Assembly: GCF_011927945.1 (NCBI RefSeq)
Contig: NZ_JAATJM010000002.1
Coordinates: forward strand, 806,001 to 870,000
Reading direction: 5' to 3'
Length of the DNA: 64,000 nucleotides
From: Brevundimonas alba
GTDB taxonomy: Bacteria; Pseudomonadota; Alphaproteobacteria; Caulobacterales; Caulobacteraceae
Part shown: piece by piece, positions 36,893-44,054 of the stretch
Layout: each line of letters opens with the position of its first letter
Numbering within the stretch: the stretch's first letter is position 1
Program-made: the position numbers and the translations under genes
The notes under the pieces: generated by a model
Seen by the model: only the letters and a program-made list of their open reading frames with translations
What the model was told of the DNA's origin: nothing
The model's database searches: none

Positions 36893-37102
36893 ATGACTCA
36901 CAGACCGACCACGCTCGAACGCGCCTATGAACTCGCCCGCGAGGGCCGGTGCCGCACCGTCAGCGATATCAAACAGGCCCTCTCCGCCGAGGGTTTCGAC
37001 CGCATCCAGGACTCCCTCTACGGCCCCACGCTCAGCGCCGCCCTGCGCAAGCTGTGCCAGGAGAACTACGTCGCGCCCGCCGAGGACGAAACGGCCGGCT
37101 GA
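36893..37102 (+). CDS. Small conserved-looking cytoplasmic protein
   Basis: The 69-residue protein (RPTTLERAYELAREGRCRTVSDIKQALSAEGF ...) has a helix-rich layout with the pattern A-x-x-L-A-x-x-G-x-x-x-x-V-x-D-I-K-x-x-L, which resembles a small DNA-binding or winged-helix-like fold. No family can be named. It lies just upstream of the first cold-shock leader. Codon use is like its neighbours. I consider it a real gene on the basis of sequence quality. Confidence 0.6.
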   Translation: MTHRPTTLERAYELAREGRCRTVSDIKQALSAEGFDRIQDSLYGPTLSAALRKLCQENYVAPAEDETAG

Positions 37103-37148
37103 AGGCTCTGCCTTGCTTTCGACGCGGGGACAGTCCACAACCCCGGTC

Positions 37149-37270
37149 GTCGATCTCTTTCTGCGAAACGCCATCCCTCTGCTTTCGCACTGAGGTCTAG
37201 CCGCTCCTTTTAGACCCGACAGGCCTCCAGGGGCTCTTCCCTGAGGCCAACGCCAAACGGAGGTCTAAAC
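37149..37270 (+). promoter_or_regulatory. Structured 5' leader of the first cold-shock gene
   Basis: These 122 bases are closely matched by the leader at 38404-38531. Shared parts are GTCGATCTCT..CTGCGAAACGC, GAGGTC, AGACCCGACAGGCC, a hairpin (37222-37248), AACGCC.AACGGAGGTCT and the start codon. TAGACC at 37211-37216 can pair with GGTCTA at 37262-37267, which overlaps the ribosome-binding site GGAGGT, or with an identical GGTCTA at 37194-37199. That is the layout of a translation switch. Pairing is read from sequence only. Confidence 0.55.
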
Positions 37271-37483
37271 ATGGCTACCGGCACTGTGAAATGGTTCAAC
37301 GGCACCAAGGGCTACGGCTTCATCCAGCCTGACGACGGCGGCAAGGACGTTTTCGTCCACATCTCGGCCGTCGAGCAAGCCGGCCTGCGCGGCCTGGATG
37401 AAAACCAGAAGGTTTCCTACGAAATCGAGCGCGACAAGCGTTCGGGCAAGGAATCCGCTGGTCAGCTGAAGACCGAGGGCTGA
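37271..37483 (+). CDS. Cold-shock protein, CspA family
   Basis: The 70-residue protein is a single cold-shock domain with both RNA-binding motifs, KGYGFIQ and DVFVHIS, preceded by [11 protein letters not shown]. It binds single-stranded RNA or DNA. It is 80-85% like the second copy at 38532 in both protein and leader, so the two arose by duplication. A terminator follows. No partner genes are in the transcript. Confidence 0.95.
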   Translation: MATGTVKWFNGTKGYGFIQPDDGGKDVFVHISAVEQAGLRGLDENQKVSYEIERDKRSGKESAGQLKTEG

Positions 37484-37519
37484 GTTCAGGCGCCGGTCTC
37501 CGGCGCATGACTTTTCCGG

Positions 37520-37553
37520 CGGCGGCGGATGCGAAAGCGTCCGCCGCCGTTTT
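37520..37553 (+). terminator. Rho-independent terminator of the first cold-shock gene
   Basis: A 13-base stem (37520-37532 with 37537-37549, one G-T pair) closed by a GAAA loop is followed by TTTT. It begins 36 bases after the stop codon. Confidence 0.85.
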
Positions 37554-37691
37554 GCTGTCCGGGCGCGCCCGTACGCACGAGGCGCCATTCCGGATGTCGG
37601 GTGTGGCCAGTGGCCGCGGCGGTGATCCACCGGAGCCGCCCGCTCGTCTCTCTCACCGAGCCGCACAGACGGCCGCTCAGGAGAGATACAG

Positions 37692-38306
37692 ATGATGCTT
37701 ACCCCCTCGCGCACCGTTCTCATCGTCGGCGTCGCCGCCGGCGCCATCTTCGCCGCGGCCTGCTCGCCGGCCGAAACCGCCCCCGCGCCGGCCGCGGCCG
37801 AGCCCGCCGCCCCTACGACGCAGGAGACCGTCATGGTCGGCGGCGCGGCCATGTATCCGAACAAGACCATCGTTGGGAACGCCGTGAACTCGGCCGATCA
37901 CACGACCCTGGTCGCCGCCGTGACCGCCGCCGGCCTCGTCGAGACCCTGTCGGGCCCCGGCCCGTTCACCGTCTTCGCCCCCACCAACGCCGCGTTCGCC
38001 AAACTGCCGGCGGGCACCGTCGAAACCCTGACCCAGCCGGCCAACAAGGCCACCCTGACCAAGATCCTGACCTATCACGTCGTCCCCGGACGCATCGCGG
38101 CCGCAGATCTCATCCAACAGATCCAGGCCGGCGGCGGCAGCGCCCGTCTGACCACCGTCGAGGGCGGCGTCCTGACCGCCTCCCTGCGCGGGAACGCCGT
38201 CATCCTGACCGACGAAAAGGGCGGCGAAGCCACCGTCACCCAGGCCGACGTCTTCCAGTCCAACGGCGTCATCCACGTCACCGATACGGTCTCCATGCCC
38301 AACTAG
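37692..38306 (+). CDS. Fasciclin-domain lipoprotein
   Basis: The 204-residue precursor has a lipobox-containing leader (AAGAIFAAACS, Cys near residue 24), a 20-residue Ala/Pro/Glu linker and one FAS1 domain (about 60-204). The domain has both signature stretches: GPGPFTVFAPTNAAFAKLP and the final VFQSNGVIHVTDTVSMP, with YHVVPG between. FAS1 domains mediate adhesion or matrix contact. AGGAGA precedes the ATG; a second ATG follows immediately. It stands between the two cold-shock genes with its own terminator. Confidence 0.92.
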   Translation: MMLTPSRTVLIVGVAAGAIFAAACSPAETAPAPAAAEPAAPTTQETVMVGGAAMYPNKTIVGNAVNSADHTTLVAAVTAAGLVETLSGPGPFTVFAPTNAAFAKLPAGTVETLTQPANKATLTKILTYHVVPGRIAAADLIQQIQAGGGSARLTTVEGGVLTASLRGNAVILTDEKGGEATVTQADVFQSNGVIHVTDTVSMPN

Positions 38307-38315
38307 TGGAGACCT

Positions 38316-38358
38316 GCCCCGGGCCGACCTTCCTTCCCTCCACGGCCCGGGGCGTTTT
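38316..38358 (+). terminator. Rho-independent terminator of the fasciclin gene
   Basis: An 11-base perfect stem GCCCCGGGCCG/CGGCCCGGGGC (38316-38326 with 38343-38353) is followed by GTTTTC, ten bases after the stop codon. Confidence 0.85.
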
Positions 38359-38403
38359 CGCCTTACCCTTGCTATTCGTGCGGAAAGCGCCCACCTGAGG
38401 CCC

Positions 38404-38531
38404 GTCGATCTCTCTGCGAAACGCTGCTGTCCCTTTGCATCGCGCACCGAGGTCCAACGCCGATCCCATTCAGACCCGACAGGCCGACCCGGAACCTCTT
38501 CCGGCGGCCAACGCCTAACGGAGGTCTCAAA
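38404..38531 (+). promoter_or_regulatory. Structured 5' leader of the second cold-shock gene
   Basis: This is the homologue of the leader at 37149-37270. The hairpin at 38482-38509 has a different sequence from copy 1 but pairs equally well, so compensatory changes have kept the structure. AGACC at 38472-38476 can pair with GGTCT at 38523-38527 next to the ribosome-binding site GGAGGT, or more weakly with GGTC at 38451-38454. Confidence 0.55.
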
Positions 38532-38744
38532 ATGGCTACCGGCACTGTGAAATGGTACAACTCCACCAAGGGCTATGGCTTCATCGCCCCCGATGACGGC
38601 GGCAAGGACGTGTTCGTCCACGCTTCGGCCGTCGAGGTCTCGGACCTGGGTTCGCTCAACGAAAACCAGAAGGTCTCGTACGAGATCGAGCGCGACTCGC
38701 GCTCGGGCAAGGAATCCGCCGGCCGCCTGAAGGCCGCCGAATAG
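38532..38744 (+). CDS. Cold-shock protein, CspA family (second copy)
   Basis: The 70-residue protein has KGYGFIA and DVFVHAS as RNP1 and RNP2 and the same [10 protein letters not shown] start as the first copy; the two differ at about a dozen positions, mostly in the middle loop. The gene is preceded by GGAGGT eight bases before the ATG. The hairpin after it (38761-38789) lacks a clear U-run, so transcription may continue into the small gene at 38820. Confidence 0.95.
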   Translation: MATGTVKWYNSTKGYGFIAPDDGGKDVFVHASAVEVSDLGSLNENQKVSYEIERDSRSGKESAGRLKAAE

Positions 38745-38760
38745 TTTCCGACTGACGGAA

Positions 38761-38789
38761 GGGCCGGCCGCCGATCACGGCGCCGGCCC
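38761..38789 (+). terminator. GC-rich hairpin after the second cold-shock gene
   Basis: GGGCCGGCCGCCG and CGGCGCCGGCCC pair with one bulged base around a 4-base loop. No T-run follows, so it may be a weak terminator or an mRNA-stabilising hairpin. Confidence 0.4.
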
Positions 38790-38819
38790 GACCACCGTAT
38801 CCCTGTTCTGGAGATCGCC

Positions 38820-39080
38820 ATGACCCCGCTTGCCGACATGATCCCCGCCATGAGCGACCCCGACCTGAAGGCCCTGCGCGCTAACGCCGCCCGCCTGTCG
38901 GAGTCCGGCTCCGCGGTCCAGATGAACACCGCCGCCGAAATCCTTCCCCTCATCGACGCCGAAACCGCCCGCCGCGCCGCCGCTCCGACCGCCACGGTCA
39001 AGAAGGCCCGCGCCCCGGCGAAGAAGAAAGTCGTCCCGGCGACCGGTCACCAGACCGCCCTGCCCGACAAGGCCGCCTAG
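38820..39080 (+). CDS. Small protein with a Lys/Ala-rich tail, function unknown
   Basis: The 86-residue protein has a helical N-terminal half (MSDPDLKALRANAARLSESG then VQMNTAAEILPLIDAETARR) and a basic low-complexity tail (VKKARAPAKKKVVPATG) like those of nucleic-acid-associated proteins. It lies 75 bases after the second cold-shock gene on the same strand and could be co-transcribed. Its last codons overlap the 3' end of the convergent transsulfuration gene by four bases. I do not recognise a family. Confidence 0.6.
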   Translation: MTPLADMIPAMSDPDLKALRANAARLSESGSAVQMNTAAEILPLIDAETARRAAAPTATVKKARAPAKKKVVPATGHQTALPDKAA

Positions 39081-40243
39081 ACAGTCAGCGCCTGATCCAG
39101 GTCTGCGATCAGGTCCTCGACCTCTTCCACACCGACCGACAGCCGGATCAGGTTCTCGGTGACTCCCCCCGCCTCGCGCACCTCCTTCGGCACGCTCGCG
39201 TGGGTCATGATCGACGGGTGGTTGACCAGGCTCTCCACGCCGCCGAGCGACTCCGCCAGGGTAAAGACCTGCACCCGCTCCAGCACCTGCTTGGTGCGCG
39301 ACAGGTCGCCGTCGATGATCGCCGTGACCATGCCGCCGAAGCGGCCGTTCATCTGCTTCGCCGCCAGATCGTGCTGCGGGTGGCTGATCAGCCCCGGGTA
39401 GATCACCTTCGCGATCCCCTTGCGTGCCTCCAGCCAGCGCGCCACCGCCAGCGCGTTCTCGTTGTGCGCCTTCATGCGCAGGCCCAGCGTCTTGAGCCCG
39501 CGGTTGGCGAGGAAGGCGTCGAACGGCCCCATCACCCCGCCGATGGAGTTCTGGAGAAACTTGATCTCCTTCGCCAGTTCGGCGTCGCCGGTCACCAGCG
39601 CCCCGCCGATGATGTCCGAATGGCCGTTCAGGTATTTGGTCGCCGAGTGCATGACGATGTCCGCGCCTAGCTTCAGCGGCTGCTGGCTCCACGGCGTGGC
39701 GAAGGTGTTGTCCACCACCAGCTTCAGCCCGTGCGCCTTCGCGATCTTCGACAGGCCGGCGATGTCCGCCAGCTTCATCAGCGGATTGGTCGGCGTCTCG
39801 GCCCAGATCATCCGCGTCTTCGGCGTGATCGCCGCCTCGACCGCCGCCAGATCGCTCAGATCGACATAGGCGAAGTCCAGACCCATCGAGCGCCGCCGCA
39901 CCCGCTCGAACAGCCGCCATGACCCGCCGTACAGGTCGTCGCCGGTGACGATGTGCGACCCGGCGTCCAGCAGCTCCAGCGCCGTAGCCGTCGCCGCCAT
40001 GCCGCTGGCGAAGCCGAAGCCGTGCGTGCCGCCCTCCAGATCGGCCAGACAGGCCTCGAACGCCTCCCGTGTCGGGTTCTTGCCCCGCGCGTATTCATAG
40101 CCCTTGTTCACGCCCGGGCTTTCCTGGGCGTAAGTCGAGGTGGCGTAGATCGGCGTCATCACCGCGCCCGTCGTCGGGTCGGGCCTCTGGCCGGCGTGGA
40201 TGGCGCGGGTGGAGAAACCTTGGCTGTTCTTCAGCGAACTCAT
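39077..40243 (-). CDS. Cystathionine gamma-synthase/lyase-type PLP enzyme
   Basis: The 388-residue protein is a Cys/Met-metabolism PLP-dependent enzyme. PLP-binding Lys203 lies in HSATKYLNGHSD; YEYARGKNPTREAFE and GFASGMAATATAL contribute the cofactor site. The start at 40243 overlaps the upstream hydrolase stop by four bases. Because a cystathionine beta-synthase heads the same operon, cystathionine gamma-lyase activity (cystathionine to cysteine, 2-oxobutyrate and ammonia) is more likely than gamma-synthase, but sequence alone does not separate the two. Confidence 0.9.
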   Translation of the reverse strand: MSSLKNSQGFSTRAIHAGQRPDPTTGAVMTPIYATSTYAQESPGVNKGYEYARGKNPTREAFEACLADLEGGTHGFGFASGMAATATALELLDAGSHIVTGDDLYGGSWRLFERVRRRSMGLDFAYVDLSDLAAVEAAITPKTRMIWAETPTNPLMKLADIAGLSKIAKAHGLKLVVDNTFATPWSQQPLKLGADIVMHSATKYLNGHSDIIGGALVTGDAELAKEIKFLQNSIGGVMGPFDAFLANRGLKTLGLRMKAHNENALAVARWLEARKGIAKVIYPGLISHPQHDLAAKQMNGRFGGMVTAIIDGDLSRTKQVLERVQVFTLAESLGGVESLVNHPSIMTHASVPKEVREAGGVTENLIRLSVGVEEVEDLIADLDQALTV

Positions 40244-40986
40244 GCGGTGTCCTGATCGGGGCGGCCGATGTTGCCGCCGTAAAACGCCGCCGACAGCTGG
40301 AAGATCTCCAGCCATTTCGGCGCTGTGAACAGATGGTCGGAGTCCTGCAGAACTTCCACCCTCACATTGATTTCGTGTTCCCTCAGGAAGTCGACCCAGG
40401 CCGCCGTATTGCGCGGCAGCACATGGGTGTCGCCGTCGGCCCGGATCACCAGCACCGGAATGCGCCGCCTCGGCACGCGCGGCGTATAGACGTCCGTCCC
40501 GCCCGCCAGCCCGATCGCCGCCGCTGCCCGGCTGTTGCCCAGCGCCCCGTCCACCGCGACGTAAGACCCCAGCGAATAGCCGAACATCGCCGTCCGCCGC
40601 CGGTCCACGCCGCGCTCGATGAACCAGTCGATGGCGTGCTCGCCGACGTCCCGCCACGCCTCCATCATCCGCTCCGGCCGGATGCCGTCGTCGGGGAAGG
40701 CGTCGGTATAGAGCGGCGTCAGCACCTCATAGCCGTCGCCCGCGAACCGCATGGCCAGCTGGTGCCACGGTCCGCGGTTGGTGATCCGCCCGCCCGAGCC
40801 GTGCATCATCACGATGGCCGCCCGCCGTCCCTCGCCCACTGGCCGGTAGTGGATGGACCGGATGGTCTTGTCGTGGCTCTGGAAGGTCATGCCTTCGTAA
40901 CTCGGTTCGGGCGCCGCCTCCTGCCCCCAAGCCTGTCCCGCCAGACCCGCCGCGGCCGCCGCCGCCAGAAGGCTACGCCGGTCCAT
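40240..40986 (-). CDS. Exported dienelactone-hydrolase-like alpha/beta hydrolase (copy 1)
   Basis: The 248-residue protein has a signal peptide (MDRRSLLAAAAAAGLAGQAWG). The alpha/beta-hydrolase core shows the oxyanion strand AIVMMHGSGG, nucleophile Ser138 in FGYSLG, an acid probably in IRADGDTH and His in DSDHLF. It is the most divergent of three consecutive hydrolases. It overlaps both neighbours, by 14 bases upstream and four downstream. The substrate is unknown; a periplasmic ester or lactone is likely. Confidence 0.82.
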   Translation of the reverse strand: MDRRSLLAAAAAAGLAGQAWGQEAAPEPSYEGMTFQSHDKTIRSIHYRPVGEGRRAAIVMMHGSGGRITNRGPWHQLAMRFAGDGYEVLTPLYTDAFPDDGIRPERMMEAWRDVGEHAIDWFIERGVDRRRTAMFGYSLGSYVAVDGALGNSRAAAAIGLAGGTDVYTPRVPRRRIPVLVIRADGDTHVLPRNTAAWVDFLREHEINVRVEVLQDSDHLFTAPKWLEIFQLSAAFYGGNIGRPDQDTA

Positions 40987-41779
40987 TGTCCGCCTCCGCC
41001 CTTCCCTCGAGGAAGGTCCGCGTCCGGGCGAACACGTCGCACCAGGTCCGCAGATCATACTGGTGGCCAATGAAATCCAGTGGCTGGACATCCACCGCCG
41101 CCCCCGCCTCGCGCAGCGTTTCCGCCAGCCGCCGGGTCGAGCGCACCGGCACGGCCTCGTCGCGTTCGGCGTGCAGCAGCAGGACCGACACGTCGCGACC
41201 CGCCACGCTTTCGGTCACCTCGCCGCCGCCCGCAGCCAGCACCGCCGAGCGGATCGGGCTGTTAGGATCGGTGACCGCATCCGCCGCGACGAAGGCGCCT
41301 CTCGAATAGCCCCACAGCGCCACCTCGGCCGGCTTCACCCCCGGCTCGGCCGCCAGCGCCGCCGCAGCGTCCAGCGCCACCTGCCGCCACAGCCGCCGCG
41401 TCACCGTCGGCCGTCCCTGATCGGGCGAGGCCGCGTCGAAATAGGCCGGCAGCATCACCAGATAGCCGCGCGACGCCAGCTGGATGGCGTGGGCGTCGAA
41501 CAGGATCGAGTTCATCTCGAACCCCGTGCCGCCGTGCAGCAGCACGATGGCCGCCCCGTTCACCTCTCCGCGCGGCGTATAGAGGTACGCCCGGATGTCC
41601 CGACCCCGGCTCTCGAACGAGATCAGCTCCCGCGTGGCCCGCACCGGCACATCGTCGGTGCAGCCCGAAATCCCCACCTGCGGCGGGCTTGGCGGCGTCT
41701 GGGCCGCGCCCGACGAAGCCCCGGAAAGCAGCACGGCCGCGCCGGCCACCGCCACCGTAAAGAACGCCCCCCGCCTCAT
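40973..41779 (-). CDS. Exported dienelactone-hydrolase-like alpha/beta hydrolase (copy 2)
   Basis: The 268-residue protein has a signal peptide ending near residue 26, the oxyanion strand AIVLLHGGTG, nucleophile Ser159 in LWGYSRGAF, Asp in HAERDEAVP and His in FIGHQYD. It shares the stretches FDAHAIQLASRGY and a C-terminal TWCD(V/I)F(A/G)RTR(T/A)FL with copy 3, so the two are recent paralogues. It ends 14 bases inside copy 1 and starts one base after the stop of copy 3. Confidence 0.82.
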   Translation of the reverse strand: MRRGAFFTVAVAGAAVLLSGASSGAAQTPPSPPQVGISGCTDDVPVRATRELISFESRGRDIRAYLYTPRGEVNGAAIVLLHGGTGFEMNSILFDAHAIQLASRGYLVMLPAYFDAASPDQGRPTVTRRLWRQVALDAAAALAAEPGVKPAEVALWGYSRGAFVAADAVTDPNSPIRSAVLAAGGGEVTESVAGRDVSVLLLHAERDEAVPVRSTRRLAETLREAGAAVDVQPLDFIGHQYDLRTWCDVFARTRTFLEGRAEADNGPA

Positions 41780-41780
41780 C

Positions 41781-42536
41781 TCACGCCCCTTCCCCGATCA
41801 CGGTCCGGTCCAGAAAGGCCCGCGTCCGCCCGAAAATGTCGCACCAGGTCGGACCGTCGAAGCCGTGCCCCTCCCAGTCCAGCGCCTGAACCTCCACCAT
41901 GGCGCCCCGGTGTTGCAAGTCGTCGCCCCAGCGGCGGGTGGACGCCGGAGAGATCACCGGGTCGCGCCGGGCGTGGATCAGCAGCAGCGGAACCGCCCGC
42001 CGGTCCCGTCCCGCCTCGCCCGCGTCCAGCCCGCCCGCAACCGACACGGCGGCCGCGACCCCGTCCGCCTCCATCGCCGTCTCGCCCGACAGAAAGCCGC
42101 CCAGCGAATAGCCCCACAGCGCCACCCGTCCGGCCTCCATGCCCGGCTGCTCCGCCAGCCATGCCGCGCCGTCACTCGCCGCCCGACGCCAGACCCTCAT
42201 GTCACGGGCGGTGCGCCGCGCCTTGCCCGGCTCGGCGTCGTAATAGTTCGGGACCAGCACATGATAGCCGCGCGAGGCCAGCTGGATCGCGTGGGGATCG
42301 AAGGTCGCCGCATCGGACCCCAGCCCCCGGGCCCCGTGCAGCAGCACCACACCGGCTCCATTGGCGCGCACCGGCCGATAGATCAGCCCGCGCACCGTCG
42401 CCGCGCCGCTGGTGTAGCTGACCTGCTCCCGGCTCGCCGCCTGGGCCACATCGTCCGCGCAGGCGGCCTGCGCCGCGGTCGCCGCCGGCCACATCAGCCC
42501 CATCGCGACCGCCAGCAGCCACCGCATCATCGTCAC
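41781..42536 (-). CDS. Exported dienelactone-hydrolase-like alpha/beta hydrolase (copy 3)
   Basis: The 251-residue protein has a signal peptide (LLAVAMGLMWPAATAAQA), the strand GVVLLHGARG, nucleophile Ser144 in LWGYSLGGF, Asp in HARRDPVISP and His in WEGHGFD. It is a close paralogue of copy 2. Its start overlaps the stop of cystathionine beta-synthase by ATGA; ATGs three and four codons in are alternatives. The third of three hydrolases inserted between the two transsulfuration genes. Confidence 0.82.
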   Translation of the reverse strand: MTMMRWLLAVAMGLMWPAATAAQAACADDVAQAASREQVSYTSGAATVRGLIYRPVRANGAGVVLLHGARGLGSDAATFDPHAIQLASRGYHVLVPNYYDAEPGKARRTARDMRVWRRAASDGAAWLAEQPGMEAGRVALWGYSLGGFLSGETAMEADGVAAAVSVAGGLDAGEAGRDRRAVPLLLIHARRDPVISPASTRRWGDDLQHRGAMVEVQALDWEGHGFDGPTWCDIFGRTRAFLDRTVIGEGA

Positions 42537-43942
42537 CCCTGCCGGTTCAGACTCAGGTGGTTGATCAGGTCGCTGCGGGTGATCAGGCCCACGAAGGCGT
42601 CCCCGTCCAGCACGATGGCCACCCGGTCCCGGTCGAACAGCGGGATCAGGGCGTCCAGCGGCTCGCCGACCTGCACCGTGTCCAGATCGCGTGTCATCAC
42701 CGAGCCGACCGGCTTGCCGAACCGCTCCTGCCGCGTGATCTCGTCGGTATTCATCACATGGACGATGTCGCTCTCGTCGACGATCCCCACCAAGCGGCCT
42801 TGGTCGATGACCGGCAGCTGCGACACGTCGGCGCCCTTCATCCGCTTGAAGGCCGTGTCCAGTGTGTCGTCCGGCCCGATCACCACCACGTCGCCGTTCT
42901 CGTATTTGCGCGTGATCAGGTCCGACAGGTCGCCGTGCAGCTCGCGCTCGCCCAGCCCCTGATCCGCCAGCCAGGCGTCGTTGTAGACCTTGGACAGGTA
43001 TTTGGCCCCGGTGTCGCAGACGAAGGTCACCACCCGCTTAGGCTCGGTCTGCTCGCGGCACCAGCGCAGGGCGGCCCCGATCAGCGTCCCCGACGACGAC
43101 CCCGCCAGCACGCCCTCTTTAAGCAGCAGCTCGCGCACCGTGGCGATCGCCTCCGCGTCCGGGATCGAATAGGCCTTGTCGATCAGGGTGATGTCCGCCG
43201 TATCCGGCACGAAATTCTGCCCGATGCCCTCGACGGTGTAGCTGCCCTCCGGCCCCGGCACGCCCTCGTTGACGATGCCCGCCAGCGTCGAGCCGACCGG
43301 ATCGGCGAGGATGACCTTGGCGTCAGAACCGACGCTCTTCAGATAGCGCGCGATGCCGGTGATGGTCCCGCCCGAGCCGATCCCGGCCACGAAGGCGTCG
43401 ACGTCGCCGTCCATCTGCTCCCAGATTTCCGGCCCGGTCGTCTTGAAGTGGGCAGCGGAGTTGGCGTCGTTGGCGAACTGGTTGACGTAGAACCCGCCCG
43501 GGATCTGCTGCGCCAGCCGCTCGGCCATGTCGGTGTAATATTCCGGATGCCCATGCGGCACGTCCGAACGCGTCAGGCGAACATCCGCGCCCATCGCCCT
43601 CAAATGCTGGATTTTTTCCTTGGACATCTTGTCCGGGATGACCAGAAGCACCTTATATCCCTTGGCCTGACCCACCAGCGTCAGCGCCAGACCCGTGTTG
43701 CCGGCCGTCGCTTCGACGATGGTTCCGCCGGGCTTCAGAAACCCCTCCGCCTCGGCCGCCGCGATCATCGACAGGGCGATCCGGTCCTTGATCGACCCGC
43801 CTGGGTTCTGGCTCTCCAGCTTCAGGAAGAGGCGGCACGGGCCCGTATCGATCTTCGTCACCTCCACCATCGGCGTCTTGCCGATCAGGTCCAGCAACGA
43901 ACCGGTGGGACCGGTCAGGACCGGGGTGGGGGCGAGCGACAT
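42533..43942 (-). CDS. Cystathionine beta-synthase
   Basis: The 469-residue protein joins a fold-type II PLP domain (1-320) to a pair of CBS domains (about 340-465). PLP Lys52 lies in NPGGSIKDR; EATAGNTGLAL and GSGGTITG bind substrate and phosphate. The architecture is that of cystathionine beta-synthase (homocysteine plus serine to cystathionine) rather than of plain cysteine synthase. It lacks the N-terminal heme-binding region of the mammalian enzyme. The CBS pair may bind an adenosyl ligand. It heads the five-gene operon ending with the gamma-lyase-like gene. Confidence 0.92.
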   Translation of the reverse strand: MSLAPTPVLTGPTGSLLDLIGKTPMVEVTKIDTGPCRLFLKLESQNPGGSIKDRIALSMIAAAEAEGFLKPGGTIVEATAGNTGLALTLVGQAKGYKVLLVIPDKMSKEKIQHLRAMGADVRLTRSDVPHGHPEYYTDMAERLAQQIPGGFYVNQFANDANSAAHFKTTGPEIWEQMDGDVDAFVAGIGSGGTITGIARYLKSVGSDAKVILADPVGSTLAGIVNEGVPGPEGSYTVEGIGQNFVPDTADITLIDKAYSIPDAEAIATVRELLLKEGVLAGSSSGTLIGAALRWCREQTEPKRVVTFVCDTGAKYLSKVYNDAWLADQGLGERELHGDLSDLITRKYENGDVVVIGPDDTLDTAFKRMKGADVSQLPVIDQGRLVGIVDESDIVHVMNTDEITRQERFGKPVGSVMTRDLDTVQVGEPLDALIPLFDRDRVAIVLDGDAFVGLITRSDLINHLSLNRQG

Positions 43943-44054
43943 TCAACAACTCCAGGGAACTTCGAGCCCGGAAGCTAGGCTCCGCCCTCCCTGACGACAA
44001 GCCGCGCAAGATTTCGCCTTCGAACCGGCGAGAAGCGCGTTATCAAGGATTCAA

